Of a stretch of DNA of 64,000 bases, positions 21,453 through 34,217 are shown one piece after another (the stretch's first letter is position 1; each line of letters starts with the position of its first letter). Source of the stretch: Scilla litardierei (Eukaryota; Streptophyta; Magnoliopsida; Asparagales; Asparagaceae); assembly GCA_030789695.1 (NCBI GenBank), contig JAULAV010008693.1, positions 62,001 through 126,000 on the forward strand. The letters are read 5' to 3'. Made by a program: the position numbers and the translations under genes. The notes beneath the pieces are model-generated. The model was given only the letters and a program-made list of their open reading frames with translations. It was not told where the DNA came from and did no database searches.

Positions 21453-22213
21453 GTGAGTTCTTCTTCGTTGCAAGGGAAAGTCGCGATCGTGACGACATCG
21501 ACGCAGGGAATCGGGTTCGCCATCGCCGAGCGGTTTGGGCTCGAAGGAGCCTCCGTCGTCATCTCATCTCGAAAGCAGGTCAAAATTCAAAACCCTAATC
21601 TCAGGAGTAAACAGAGCCTATTTTTTAAACTAATGGTAGTATCAATTTTTTATATTTTTTATTGATGTTTACAGAAGAACGTAGTTGAGGCAGTAGCAAA
21701 GCTCAAATCCAAAGTGATCGAAGTTTTGGGGGTCGTTTGCCACGTCTCAATTGCTCAAGATAGAAAGGATCTCATCGATAAAACCATCCAGGTAAAAAAC
21801 GTAAATTCAAAAATGAATTAGGGGAAAAGTTGATCTTTTCTCTAATTTGTAGCAGAAATATGGGAAAATAGACATTGTTGTGTCCAATGAAGTTGCTAAT
21901 CCAACGATTGATAACATATTGGAGACGAAAGAGTCCGCGCTCGATAAACTTTGGGAGATCAATGTGAAAGCTGCAGTTTTGGTCTTGCAGGTTGCTTCCT
22001 TGATTGTATATGGGGATAACTATGTGGTTTCGTGAATGAAAGACTAATAATCCTTGGTTCTTTTTTTTGTTACAGGCTGCTGAATCCCACTTGAGCAAGG
22101 GATCGTTGGTGATTCTTATTTCTTCTATTACAGGATACAATCCAGAGACATCTATGGGTATGTATGGTGTCACAAAAACGGCTCTAAATTCTCATCTCGG
22201 TGAAGGTAGATAA
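21453..22213 (+). pseudogene. Captured N-terminal two-thirds of a short-chain dehydrogenase (DHRS4-like SDR)
   Basis: Four exons with GT-AG introns: 21453-21578, 21675-21791, 21856-21990 and 22076-22213. They match the classical SDR family, NAD(P)H-dependent oxidoreductases with a Rossmann fold, closest to the plant DHRS4/tropinone-reductase-like type. Visible are the cofactor loop TSTQGIG, SSRKQ after beta-2, VCHVSIAQ, KYGKIDIVVSNEVANP (the usual NAAANP motif is altered), LWEINVKAA, the catalytic-serine segment ILISSITGY and the active-site YGVTK (YxxxK). The reading then goes off-family (NSHLGEGR) to a TAA, so the last ~95-100 residues are missing. The expected ATG is GTG at 21453. Introns are retained, so the source was genomic DNA rather than mRNA. 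Confidence 0.87.
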
Positions 22214-23215
22214 TGTTGCTTTTAAGTAAGATTCTAACATGTATTTACTTTCTATTTTAATTGAGTAGCACAACTTGAGTTCTTCCTACTTCCTATGCAA
22301 TGTAATGATCGATGAGAAATGATAGTTTGAAGACAATTTGGAAATTTGACATTTGTGATAAAATTATTTGCCATTGAAATTGTCCTTATTTTATTGCCAG
22401 AAGTTTAATGCCACAAGGTTTTATGTAACACACCCGCCTAGTTTCGTTTTGCAAAAATAATTAACTGGTTTTGCATATTATGTATACGAATATCTTCCAG
22501 TACCAACTATGGTGATACCGGATCATTTGGCATCTATTCCACTTCTCATATAAGCTATATTTCTCTTCAGTAACTCAAGGCTTTGTCTATTTCTAATCAT
22601 TTTGTATGCTGCATTTTTCCTCAATAAATCAAATCTTTGATTATTTTTATTAAAAATGAATTTTGTCGATGGTTCAATTAATATTTGCAATTTTCATTTC
22701 TAGTTTTATATATTTTTAATGGAGCATGTAATTGCGTGATTTGACCTTGACCATATGAGACTGATTAGTACTGTGGGGAATGAATCAGAAAGTTTGTTGT
22801 GTGTGTGAAATGTTGGAGTTTTTTTGTTCACATTTGAATTCATTCAAAGGGTGCATATGCAGCTGTAATCTAGCAAGTGATTGAAACCGTGTAGTGTGGG
22901 TGCAGCCATCTGTGCCTTTTTGTGTATTTTTAAATATAAATTAAGTGAATTCAACTGCATGATTTTCGGAGATGAAGAGGTCAATGTCTCTGTTGTAAAT
23001 TTGGTAGAAAGATGGAAAAATGTTTTGTTTTTGGTACACTTAATTTTCTGTTAATGATTGACTCTCACCCAATTTTTTTAAAAGCTTCGGGTTGTCTATG
23101 TTACATTGACTTCTGTTTTAAATGAGATATTTCTTTTTCTGTCTTCTCCATCATTTTCTCTCTCTTCCTGCTATTGGTGAGTGACACTATAATGCTTAAC
23201 CTTTGCATGTTATAT
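22214..23215 (+). other. Intron-like AT-rich stretch inside the CACTA element
   Basis: About 1 kb of T-rich sequence between the dehydrogenase and dynamin fragments without recognisable coding or repeats. It probably consists of captured intron sequence from one or both donors. Confidence 0.45.
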
Positions 23216-23227
23216 GGAAAGTCTCAG

Positions 23228-23359
23228 ATTGTAGGGGATGAATTGATAATAAGACTTGGTGAACAAATAGTGCACAGCTTAGAATGAACTAAGGCTATTG
23301 CTTTGAAACTTTGCCGAGAATTCGAGGACAAGTTTCTCCAACATATTATCACAGGCGAT
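23228..23359 (+). pseudogene. Captured exon of a dynamin-related protein 2 (DRP2) gene
   Basis: After a CTCAG acceptor the exon reads IVGDELIIRLGEQIVHSLE, a TGA, then TKAIALKLCREFEDKFLQHI and TGD, followed by a GTAAGT donor. The pattern DELxRLGEQ...EGTRAIALxLCREFEDKFLxH is characteristic of the stalk region of plant DRP2 (dynamin 2A/2B), GTPases of clathrin-coated vesicle formation. The TGA replaces the expected GGA, and one extra codon is present. Only this exon remains, so there is no GTPase or PH domain. The assignment comes from remembered family sequence and should be confirmed by search. Confidence 0.7.
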
Positions 23360-23384
23360 GTAAGTAGTTTCTCCAACATATCAG

Positions 23385-23504
23385 AGCAACTATGTAGCTC
23401 TGTTTGGCGAGGAGGTGGATGAGTACAAGGACCTTGGGGAGTATAACAATTCTTGTGAAGAGGAGAAGCCTGCAGTGCTCAACTTCGAGTGTGTGAAGAG
23501 TGAG
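23385..23504 (+). other. Unidentified exon-like ORF segment (40 codons)
   Basis: An open stretch of exactly 40 codons (SNYVALFGEEVDEYKDLGEY then NNSCEEEKPAVLNFECVKSE) between a TATCAG acceptor and a GAG|GTAAGT donor. It looks like an internal exon of a further captured gene. I do not recognise the protein; it is acidic, with no motif I can name. Confidence 0.4.
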
Positions 23505-23796
23505 GTAAGTACTGAGGGGGTTGTCCCATTCCCAGTCTATTTGTGGGGAATGAAGAGCAGTTTGGGCACTCTGCTGCCCTCAGCCCTGGTGTGAGTTCGA
23601 TTCTATATAAAGTTTTTTTCGCCATCCCATGTAATTATGTAATATAATCATTGAATTACACGCAGTTCAAGCTGCATATGTGTTTCTTCAACAGTAAGTG
23701 ATTTTTTAATACCATATTCACGCACCATAGCTGCTTATGGAAATGTTGAATTTGATGAAAATGTTGATTTTGATCCTGCTAAGCTATAAATCTCAG

Positions 23797-23852
23797 GTTC
23801 CTTTGTCGAGAATTCGAGGACAAGTTTCTCCAACATGTTGTCACAGGCTATG
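23797..23852 (+). pseudogene. Partial second copy of the DRP2 exon end
   Basis: Repeats the end of the 23228-23359 exon (LCREFEDKFLQHVVTG) with small changes, about 500 bp downstream. This is an internal duplication within the CACTA cargo. Confidence 0.65.
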
Positions 23853-24049
23853 TCAGTAGTTTTATATATAAACATTCATGTAATCAAACCTTATTTAGCA
23901 ATATGTGGACATAATGTTTCTGACGATTTTGATGTTTTCATCATCGTTCCATATATGTTATATTGTAATCTACCCATTTGATTCCTAATATCCAAATGAA
24001 TAATATTGTATGTGTGTGTGTTTATCATGGTGTGTACAGCTACTGCAGT

Positions 24050-24725
24050 GAGATTTGGAACACTGCAACCGCGTATATTTTTTTTAATTTGTGCTTTTTT
24101 CCGCAACCTTTTATAAAAGTTGTGATAGAGTTTTAAACAACTATTTAAACCAGTTGTAATAGAAGTTTTCACAACCTTTTATAAAAGTTGTAATAGCAGT
24201 TTACACAACTTTTAAAGAAAGTTGTAATTTGCTTTATACAACCTTTTTATAAACGTTGTAATAAAAGTTTACACACTTTTATTAAATGTTGTAATAGAAG
24301 TGTACATTGCTTTTATTAAAAGTTGTAATATCTCTTTACACATCCTTTTATAAAAGTTGTAATAGTATTTTACACAACTTTTAAAAAAAGTTGTAATATT
24401 ATTTTTACACAACCTTTTATTAAAGTTGCAATAGTAGTTTACACAAATTTTAAAAAAAGTTGTAATTTTGCTTTACACAACGTTTATTAAAAGTTGTAAT
24501 ATCTTTATATGCGACTTTTTCTAAACGTTGTAATAGAAGTTTACACAACGTTTCAAAAAAGTTGTAATATTTATCTATTACAACGTTTGTTTACAACATG
24601 CAGAAAAAGTGGTCGAAGGAGCCGACCATATTACAACTTCGCATATTACAACGTTTGTTAAAAATTTGTCTGACCCTTATTACAACTTTTTTTAGAAGTT
24701 GTCAATGACCGTCTTTGTTGTAGTG
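24050..24725. repeat. Right terminal and subterminal repeats of the CACTA element
   Basis: About 20 copies of ACAACCTTTTATAAAAGTTG-like and AAAGTTGTAATA units in alternating orientation, ending in ...GTCATTGACAAC-type sequence and CACTACAACAAAG when read from the right. It is longer than the left subterminal region. Confidence 0.8.
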
Positions 24726-26380
24726 TATCTTCCAAAAAATATAGAAAATAGCCCCGAGCTCAGAAAAATCCGCAAAAATGTCCGATGGAACCGAGAGATT
24801 TCCATGTTCAATTGAAAAATAAGAGAAGATAAACTTAGGTTATAAAAATCATATAATTTAGTAAAACAACCATGTCTTTTAGAAAATGTAGAAAATAGCC
24901 CTGAGCATAGAAAAATCCGCAAAAATGTCTGTTTGAACTAGGAGATCGCCATCTTCAACTTAAAAATACGATATGACAAAACTAGGCCAAAAATCAAATT
25001 ATTTAATAAAACGATACATATCTTCCAGAATATGTAGAACATAGTCATGAGCTTAGAAAAACCCGCAAAAATGTCCTTTGGAACCGGGAGCTCGCCAACT
25101 TGAACTGGAAAATAAGAGAAGACAAAATTAATCCAAAAAATCATATCATTTAATAAAAAGATCCATATCCTCCAAAAAATGTAGAAAATACCCGCGAGGT
25201 CAGAAAAATCCGCAGAAATATCCATAAAAATCATATCATTTAATACAACGATTAATATCATGTAGAAAATTTAGAAAGTAGTCCAGAGCTCAGTAAAATC
25301 CGTCAAAACGTCCGCTGAACGGGAGATCGCCATCTTCAAAGAAAAAATAATAGAAGAGTAAATTAGGCCAAAAATAATACCATTTAATAAAAATATACAT
25401 ATCTTCCATAAATTATTAAAAAAAGCCTCAAGGTCAGAAAAATCCGGAAAAAAATATTTGTTGGAACCGGGCGATCGCCATCTTCAACTAAAAATTTAGA
25501 AGATATACTTAGGCTATAAAATCATATCATTTAATAAAAATATCTATATATTCAATAAACTGTAGAAATAGCCCCAGCTTAAAAAATCCGTAAAAATGTC
25601 TGTTAGAACTGGGAGATCGCCATATTCAACTGAAAAATAAGAGAAGATAAAATTTGGTTATAAAAATCATATCATTTAATATTAAGATTAATATTATACA
25701 GAAAATGTAGAAAATACTCGGGACTTAGAAAATCCACAAAAATGGCTGTTGGAACCAGAGATCAACATCTTCAATTGAAAAATAAGAGAAGACAAACTTA
25801 GGCTATAAAAATCATATCATTTTATAAAAGATACATATCTTCCATAACATTAAGAAAATAGCTCGGAGCTCAGAAAAATCCGTAAAAATGTCCATTGGAA
25901 CCGAGAGATCACCATTTTCAATTTAAAAATAAGAGATGACAAAACAAGGCCAAAAAATCATATCATTTAATAAAAAGATCCATATCTTCCCCCAAAATGT
26001 ATAACTTAGCCCTGAGCTCAGAAAAATCCGCAAAATGTCTTTAGTACCAAGCGATCGCCATTGTCAACTTAAAAATAAGATAAGAAAAAATTAGGCTACA
26101 AAAAAAATCATATCATTTAATAAAAAGATCCATATCTTCCATAAAATGTGCAAAATAGGCCTGTTAGAACCGGGAGATCGCCATCTTCAACTGGTATATA
26201 AGAGAAGACAAAATTAGGCCAAAAAATCATATCATTTAATAAAAACATCGTCATCTTCAACTTAAAAATAAGAGAAGACAAATATAGGCTAACAATCATT
26301 TCAATTAATAAAAAGATCCATATCTTTCATAAAATATAGAAAATAGCACCAAGCTCAGAAAATGATATATTAAAATCTTT

Positions 26381-26533
26381 TCACTTGGAGATGGAGATAT
26401 CCCGGTTACAATGGACTTTTTATAGGTGAAGATTGTGATTTCCCGGTTGAATTTTGTTTTCTCTAATATTTCAGTTGAAGATGGCGATTTCCCGGTTCCA
26501 ACAGACATTTTTTGGCCTAATTTTGTCTTCTCT
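26381..26533 (-). repeat. Inverted satellite island 2
   Basis: Same organisation as island 1, preceded by AGCTCAGAAAATGATATAT. Sister copy at 57423. Confidence 0.85.
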
Positions 26534-28207
26534 CATATCATTTAATAAAAACGATCCAAGTTTTCTAGAAAATGTGGAAAATATCCCTGAGCTCAGAATT
26601 ATCCACAAAAATTTCCATTGGATCCGTGAGATCACCAACTTCATCTGGAAAGTAAGAGAAGATAAAATTAGGCCAAAATCATATCATTTAATAAAACGAT
26701 CTTTATCTTCTATAAAATATGGAAAATAGCCCGGAACTCAGAAAAATCCGCAAAAATGTCCTTTGGGACTGAGAGAATGCCATCTACACCCAGAAATATA
26801 AGAGAAGACAAAATTAAGTCAAAAAATCATATCATTCAATAAAAGATCGCCATCTTCAACTGGAAAATAAGAGAATACAAACTTTGGTTATAAAAACCAT
26901 ATCATTTAATCAAAAGATCCATATCTTGCATAACAAGTAGAAAATAGCCCTGAGCTCAGAAAAATCCGCAAAAATGTTCGTTGGAACCGGAAGATCGCCA
27001 TTTTCAACTTAAAAATAATATAAGAAAAACCTAAGCTATAAAAATCATATCATTTAATAAACAGATCTATATGTTCCATAAAATAAAGAAAAAAGTACCG
27101 AGCTCAGAAAATCCGCAAAAATGTCCGTTAGAACCAGGAGATCGCTACGTTAAAATTAAAAATAAGAGAAGACAAAATTTGGCAATAAAAATCACACTCT
27201 ATAAAAAGATTCGTATTTTTCATAAAATTTAGAAAGTATCCCCGAGCTCAGAAAAATCCGTAAAAATATCCATCGGAACCGAAAGGTAGCCAAATTTAAC
27301 GAAAAAGAGAGAAGACAAAATTAGGCCAAAAATCATATCATTTAATAAAACGATCAATATCTTCCAGATAATACGAAAATAGCCTCGAGCTCAGAAATAT
27401 CTGTAGAAATATCCCTTGGAACTGGGAGATCGCCATCATCAACGAAAAAAAATAAGAAACGACAAAATTAAGCCAAAAAATCATATCATTTAATAAAAAT
27501 ATCGATATGTTCCAAAAATACAGAAAATAGCGCCGAGGTCAGAAATATCTGTAAAAATATCCGTTGGAACCGGGAGACCGCCATCTTCAAATGAAAAAAA
27601 ATAAGAGAAGACAAACGTAAGCTATAAAAATCGTTTCATTTAATAAAAAGATCCATATCTGCAAGAAATTGTAGAAAATAGACTGAAGTCAGAAAAATCA
27701 GCAAAAATTTCTGTTGGAATAGGGAGATCGCCATCTTCAATTGAAAAAAATAAGAGAAGACAAAATTAGGCTAGAAAAAACACATCATTTAATAAAAAGG
27801 TAGAAAATAGTTCGAAGCTCAGAAATATCGGCAAAAATGTCTATCGGAATCGGGATATCGCCATCTTCAACTAAAAAATAAGAGAAAACAAATTAGGCAA
27901 CAAAAATCAAATAATGTATAAAAGATCCATATCTCCCAAAAATGTAGAAAACAACTCCGAGCTTAGAAAAATCCGCAAAAATGTCCGTTGGAACCGAGAG
28001 ATCACCATCATCAATTGGAATATAAGAGAAGAAAAAATCAGGCCAAAATATCATATCATTTAATAAAAACATGGACATCTTCAACTGGAAAATAAGAGAA
28101 GAAAAATTTAGACTTGAAAAATTATATCAATTAATAAAAAGATCCATATCTTTCATAAAATATGAAAAATAGCACTAAGCTCAGAAAATGATATATAAAA
28201 ATCTTTA

Positions 28208-28358
28208 AAGTTGAAGATGGAGATATTTCAGTTACAACAGAATTTTTCATAGATGAAAATGACGATTTTCCGGATCTGAATTTTGTCTTCTCTTATATTT
28301 CAGTTGAAGATGGCGATTTCCTAGTTCTAACAGACATTGCCGAATTTTTTCTTCTCTG
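28208..28358 (-). repeat. Inverted satellite island 3
   Basis: Same organisation as island 1 with variant internal sequence (AATTTTTCATAGATGAAAAT). Sister copy at 59243. Confidence 0.85.
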
Positions 28359-31300
28359 ATATCATTTAATAAAACTTAACGTATCATCCAGAAAATGTGG
28401 AACATAGCCCGGAGCTCAGAAATATCCGCAAAATTTCGGTTGGAACCGAGAGATCGCCAACTTCAACTGGAAAATAAGAGAAGAAAAACTTAGGTTATTA
28501 AAATCATTTCATTTAATAAAAAGATCCATATCTTCCATAAAATGTAGAAAATAGCCCGGAGCTCAGAAAAATCCGTAAAAATATCCGTGGAACTGGGAGA
28601 TCGCCATCTTCAACTTAAAAATAATAGAGACAAACTAAAGCTACAAAATTCATATCATTTATAAAAATGATTCATATTTTCCATAAACCAATGAAAATAG
28701 CACCTAGCTCAGAAAATCCGCAAAAATGTCAGTTAGAACAGGGAAATCGCTAAGTCAACCAAAAAATAAGAGAAGAAAAAATTGGCAATATAAATCATAT
28801 CATTTAATAAAAAGATTCTTATTTTCCATAAAATGTTGAAAATATCCCAGATCTCAAAAAATTCTGCAAAAATATCTATCAAAACCAAGAGATCGCCAAA
28901 TTTAACGAAAAAAAGAAACGACAAAATTAGGCCAAAAAATCATATCATTTAATAAGATGATCGATATCTTGCGGATTATACAGAAATAGCCAAGAGCTCA
29001 GGAAAATGCGCAAAAATATCCGTTGGAACCATGAGATCGTCGTCATCAACGAAAAAACAGAGAATTCAAAATTAGGCCCAAAAATCATATCATTTAATAA
29101 AATGATCGATATCTTTCAGAAAATACAGTAAATAACCTAGAGGTCAGAAAAATCCATAAAAATGTATGTTGGAACTGGGACACCGCCATCTTCAAGTGAA
29201 AAAAAGAGAAGCCAAAATTAGGCTAGAAAAATCATATCATTTAATAAAAAGATCAATATTTTCTAGAAAATGTAGAAAATTGCCGTAAACTCAGAAAAAT
29301 CTGCAAAAATGTCCGATGGAACTGAAAGATCGCCATATTCAACTGAAAAATAAGAGTAGACAAAATTAAGCCAAAAAATCATATCATTTAATAAAAAGAT
29401 GCATATCTTTCAGAAAATGGAGAAATAAGCCCGAGCTCAGAAAAATACGCAAAAATGTGCGTTGGAAACAGAAATCACCATCTTCAACTGAAAAAATAAG
29501 AGAAGACAAAATTAGGCCAAAGAATCATATCATTTAATAAAAATATCATATCTTCAAGAAAATGTAGAAAATGACCCCCGAGCTCTGAAAAGTCCGTGAA
29601 AATGTCCGTTGGAACCGGGAGATCGCCAACTTCAACTGAAAAATAAGAGAAGAAAAAATTAGGGTGTAAAAATCATATCATTTAGTCTAAAATCCATATC
29701 TTACAGAAAATATAGAAAATAGCCCCAAGCTCATAAAAGTTCGCAAAAATGTCAGTTAGAACCAATAGTTCGCCACCTTCAATAGAAAAATAAGAGAAAA
29801 TAAAATTAAACCAAAAAATCATATCATTTAATAAAAGATACATATCTTTTTAAAAATGTCGAAAATAGCCGAGAGCTCAGAAAATTTCGTAAAAATGTAG
29901 GTTGAAACCGGGAGATCGCTATCTTCAATAGAAAAATAAGAGATGACAAAATTAGGCAAAAAAATCATATCATTCTATGACTAGATCCATATCTTTTAGA
30001 AAAAGAAGAAAATAACACGGAGCTCTTCCAGAAATGCAGTAAATAAAACCCGAGCTCAGAAATATCCGAAAAATATCCTGTTGAATAGGGAGAGATCACC
30101 ATCTTCAAGTGAAAAATAAGATAGCACAAAATTAGGCCAAATATCATATCGTTTAATAAAATGATCCTTACGTTTGAGAAAATGTAGAAAAGAGTCTGGC
30201 GCTCAGAAAAGTCCGTAAAAAGGTCCGTTGAAACTGGGAGATCGCCATCTTCAACGAAAACAATAAGGGAAGATAAAATTAGGCCAAAAAATCATATCAT
30301 TTAATAGAAGGATCGACATCTTCCTGAAAATGTAGAAAATAGGCTCGAGCTTGAAAAAATTCACAATAAAGCCCGATGGAACAGAGAGATCCCAATCTTC
30401 AACTGAAAAATAAGAGAAGACAAAATTATGCCAAAAATTGTATCATTTAATAAAAAGATCCATTTCTTCCAGAAAATACAGAAAATAGCTACGAGCTTGG
30501 TAAATCCGCAAAAATGTCCGTTTGAACCAGGAGATCGACATCTTCAACTAAAAAAAATAAGAAAAGATAAATTTAGGCCATAAAATGATTTCATTTAATA
30601 AAAAAAATATATCTTCCATAAAATGTAGAAAATAGCACCGAGCTCAGAAAAATCTGAAAAAATTTCCGTTAGAACCTGGAGATCCCCATCTTCAACTTAA
30701 AAATAAGAGAAGACAAATTATGCCCTAAGAATCATATCATTAAACATATAGATCCATATCTTCCAAAAATGTAGAAAATAGGACAAAAAATCCGCAAAAA
30801 TGTACGTTGAAATCGGGATATCACCATCTTTAGCTAAAAAATAAGAGAAGGAAAAAGTATTTATACAAATCATATTATTTAATATAAAAATCCAAATCTT
30901 AATGAAAATGTAGAAAATAGCCCGTAGCTGAGAAAAATCCGCAAAAATGTCCGTTGGAACCGAGAGATCGCGATTTTAACACGAAAAATAAGAGAAGACA
31001 AATTTAGGCCAAAAATTCTATCATTTAATAAATAGTTCCATATCTTCCAGAAAATATAGAAAATATCCCCGAGCCCAGAAAAATCCACAAAATAGTCATT
31101 TGGAACAGGAGATCGTCATATTCAACTAAAAAAAGAAGAGAAGACAAAATTAGGCCAAAAATCATATCATTTAATAAATAGATTCATATCTTTCAGAAAA
31201 TATTGAAAATAGCCCCGAGCTCCGGAAAATTCGCAAAAATATCCTTTGGAACATGGAGATTACCTTCTTCAACTTAAAAAAAATATGAGATGACAAAATT

Positions 31301-32186
31301 AGGCTATAAAAATTACATCATTTAATAAAAAGGTTCATATCTTACAGAAAATGTAGAAAATAGCACAGAGCTCAAAAAAATCCGCAAAAAATATCTTTTG
31401 GAACCGGGAGATCAGCATCTTCAACGAAAAAATACACGAAGAATGCCATATGAATCACATCATTTAATAAATAAATCCATATATTCCAGAAAAAGTAGAA
31501 AATAGGGCTAAGATCATAAAAATCCCCAAAAATGTTCGTTGGAATCGAGATATCACCATCTTCAGCTAAAAAATAAGAGAAGAAAAAAGTAGCTATACAA
31601 ATCATATTATTTCATACATGTTAGTTCTTGGGTTCAAGACTAACGTTGTTTTGATGATGATCAAAACATTATGTTAGTGTGCTAATCAATCTTATGTTTT
31701 AGTCTCAGTTTATCTTAAATGATTATATGTTGATGAGACAAAGCATAATGCTTGGAGGAAATTACAAGGGATATCTTAAAGACCTCCAATAGTGATGGTA
31801 TGCTCAAGCTTGGATGAAGTCATGAAGATCATCTAATGAAGTTAAAGCTTGGAGCATGATGATGGATGGACATCTACAGAAGCATTGCCAAAGCTTGGAG
31901 CTTGATGAAGGGAAGCTCATCAAGGGTTGCCAAAGCTTGGAGATGATTGGGGAGCATCAAGGTATCGTGAGCTTGAAGACTTAGACTCTAGGAGATGCAA
32001 ACGTAATCCATGTAATTTCAATTACTTGCATTTCTCTTTTTGATTCTAAGATTATTGTAATGCCTTGATGGGCATACTCTCATGCATATACATTTCACCA
32101 TCTTAGTGAGCCTTAGGATTATCATAGAATCCAACCCTATAGGTTCATCTAGCCCAAAGACTCGTTTGGAGTCTCTGTCTCCCCAA

Positions 32187-32790
32187 CAGTCGCCTGATTA
32201 ATATTTTACAGTCGACTGGGTGATTCCAGTCACCTGTCGAGCCTTCTACAGTCGACTGTGATGTTTCTATTGACTCTTCTTAAGCTTTTCGCATCAGTCG
32301 TCTGATGTTCAATTTACAGTCGCCTGTGTTTCTACAGTCACTTGTGAATTGGTCGACAGTCGACTGTGCGCTTCTTGCATTTTCTGGGCTTCATCCTAAT
32401 TTGCAAGACAGTCGCCTGATGAAGTATTTACAGTCGCCTGTGAAATGGTCATCAGTCGTTTGTAAGGCGTAAGTGCAAAAAATGCATCTCTCGGGCTTTC
32501 TCCATCTCCTGCAACAGTCGACTGATGAAGGATATACAGTCACATGTCTACTTTACAATCGACTGTACTTTGGTCATCAGTCTCCTGTATGCATACTGGG
32601 AGTAAGAGTGCAACTCTCTGTTTATCTCCATCCCCTGCAGCAGTCGCCTGATGAAGGATATACAGTCGACTGTCTGTTTTACAGTCGCCTGTGTAGTCTT
32701 CTACAGTCGACTGTCTCGGCTCAGATTATAGCCATTGGGATTTTTCTAGCCATTGAACAGTCGACTGTCATTTATTCATCAGTCGACTGT
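32187..32790. repeat. Cluster of CAGTCGACTG-type palindromes in the solo LTR
   Basis: About 21 copies of CAGTCG(A/C)CTG(T/A) in 600 bp, many as the perfect palindrome CAGTCGACTG, often in pairs about 20 bp apart with GATGAAGGATATA between them. They lie upstream of the TATA box. The Athila-like element inserted in the last one, duplicating ACTGT. Confidence 0.85.
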
Positions 32791-34195
32791 TGCCTCGTCT
32801 CAAATGATGTGAGAACTACTCCCAAGCGCAGGAGATCGTGCAAGTAATATCCTGGTGAGTCCAGGTATCGAATCCACGGGACAACTGACCTGCAAAACTA
32901 CGAACGTCAATCTGAAAAGAGTAATAATACGATGTTAGCCAACCACCTATCAAGCACAAAGATATAGGATCAAGAGTATCAAACAGCAAAAGAAAACGAT
33001 ATTTACGGTGACTTGGAGAGGGATACAAGTATGGGGATCATGTGTTGGGTTTGATTTCGTTAGGATGTGTGCAATCAATGAATATCAATACCTTTTCTAT
33101 AACTCAACGTTTCGTCCGGTCAGGGCACGAGAACGTCGGAAAGTATGGCGATCAAGCGTATGAAAACGTGCCAAAGAATTATACAATTAAAATAGGGCGA
33201 AAAGATATAGAAATCATTAATCACGACACCCTAACTACGTCAACACCAACACGTATGAAGTGGATGTGCTACGGTTGTGAGTTCATTAGGAGTTAATAAT
33301 CGCTGAAATATCATGTCTTTTATATAACTCAACGCTTCGTCCGGTCAGGGCACGAAGGCGTCGGAAGATGAAACGATGAAAACTAGTCAAAGTGGCCGTA
33401 TACGCATCACTAGCAACATTGATTTCATTAAACGATAAAAGCAATAATAGGTTCAGATTAGTGAACATAAATTGGCTAGCCTTGTCAGGGCCTAGCCATA
33501 CGGGATGTAAATAATACCGACAATAAGCAAATACCCAACAAATACGTTGTAGAAATCAATGTTACGAGTGATTTTGACATGAAAATAGGGCTAAAGACAT
33601 TAAATTCATCAACTAAATACTCCTAATCACATCACAACCATAGCACAAGGAGATTAGCCATGCATGGTGCAATAAAAATCAGATTTGATAGCCAAATACA
33701 TCGTTATAATAGCCAAAATACGATAAAATACACCAAATACGGGGTATAAGTTCAAGAATTTATCACCAAATCTCCTCTTTAAAGCCCAAAACTCCTTTAG
33801 AATAGGAAGAATAGCCTCTGGAATTTTTCAGAATTTTCCCCTGGAGAAATACGCACAGTAGCCGCTCCAAAAGTCCCAAAATACGCCAGAATACCCCAAA
33901 AACCCTAGAATACGCTTAAATAATAGCATTGCGGGTTTAAGGGGGTTAACGGGTCCAAAACCCGCTATCCAATACGCCAAAACCCGATCCGCCGCTCGCT
34001 CGTATCCTCCGCCGTTGGATCTGGGCGGGATCTGCTGAGATCCCGCCACGTGGCCAAGCGGGTTCCCGTCGCATTTGCATCCGAGTTCAGCTCGGAAATG
34101 ATTTCCACCGTCCGTTCGAACGATGAGCGGATATTATTGCGCCACGTCGCCCCAGGATCTGTCGCCCGCTTCGCTGGGTTTCATCGCGCTAATGG

Positions 34196-34217
34196 CCGTT
34201 GGATTAGAATCCAACGG
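34196..34217. repeat. Perfect palindrome in LTR 1
   Basis: CCGTTGGATT-AG-AATCCAACGG, 10-bp arms. In LTR 3 the right arm has a T for G (AATCCAACTG), so the palindrome is imperfect there. Confidence 0.9.

Larger units (their letters stand above)
19677..24725. mobile_element. Non-autonomous CACTA transposon with captured host-gene fragments
   Basis: 5049 bp bounded by inverted CACTACAACAAA termini. The first 12 bp are perfect, and about 25 of the first 30 match (left CACTACAACAAAAC..., right as the complement of ...GTTGTAGTG). The flanking bases are TTA and TAT, so the expected 3-bp duplication is imperfect. The sister array copy has an empty site at 55761-55775 (ACATCCATATCTTCC), which confirms insertion. 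Both ends carry dense subterminal GTTGTAA/TTACAAC repeats, as CACTA transposases bind. There is no transposase gene. The interior holds a polygalacturonase first exon with promoter, four exons of a short-chain dehydrogenase and a dynamin-related exon, with introns kept, so capture was at DNA level. Confidence 0.88.
24726..31618. repeat. 147-bp satellite array, second block
   Basis: Continues the first block after the CACTA element. It corresponds to 55776-62661 at a constant register. It contains inverted islands at 26381 and 28208, and is cut at 31618 by the solo LTR after the 5-bp duplication ATACA. Many monomers keep a SacI-type GAGCTC palindrome. No gene was seen; the short reading frames in it belong to the repeat. 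Confidence 0.95.

Noticed and set aside
31619..31700. Second LTR partner for the TGTTAGTTC element within the window
   Set aside because: No second copy of its start or end was found, and the ATACA duplication closes around one LTR only, so a solo LTR was called.
33042..33296. 84-residue plus-strand ORF repeated at 37423 and 41595
   Set aside because: It sits in the three Athila-like LTRs, opposite to the element's transcription, and is shared only because the LTRs are near-identical.
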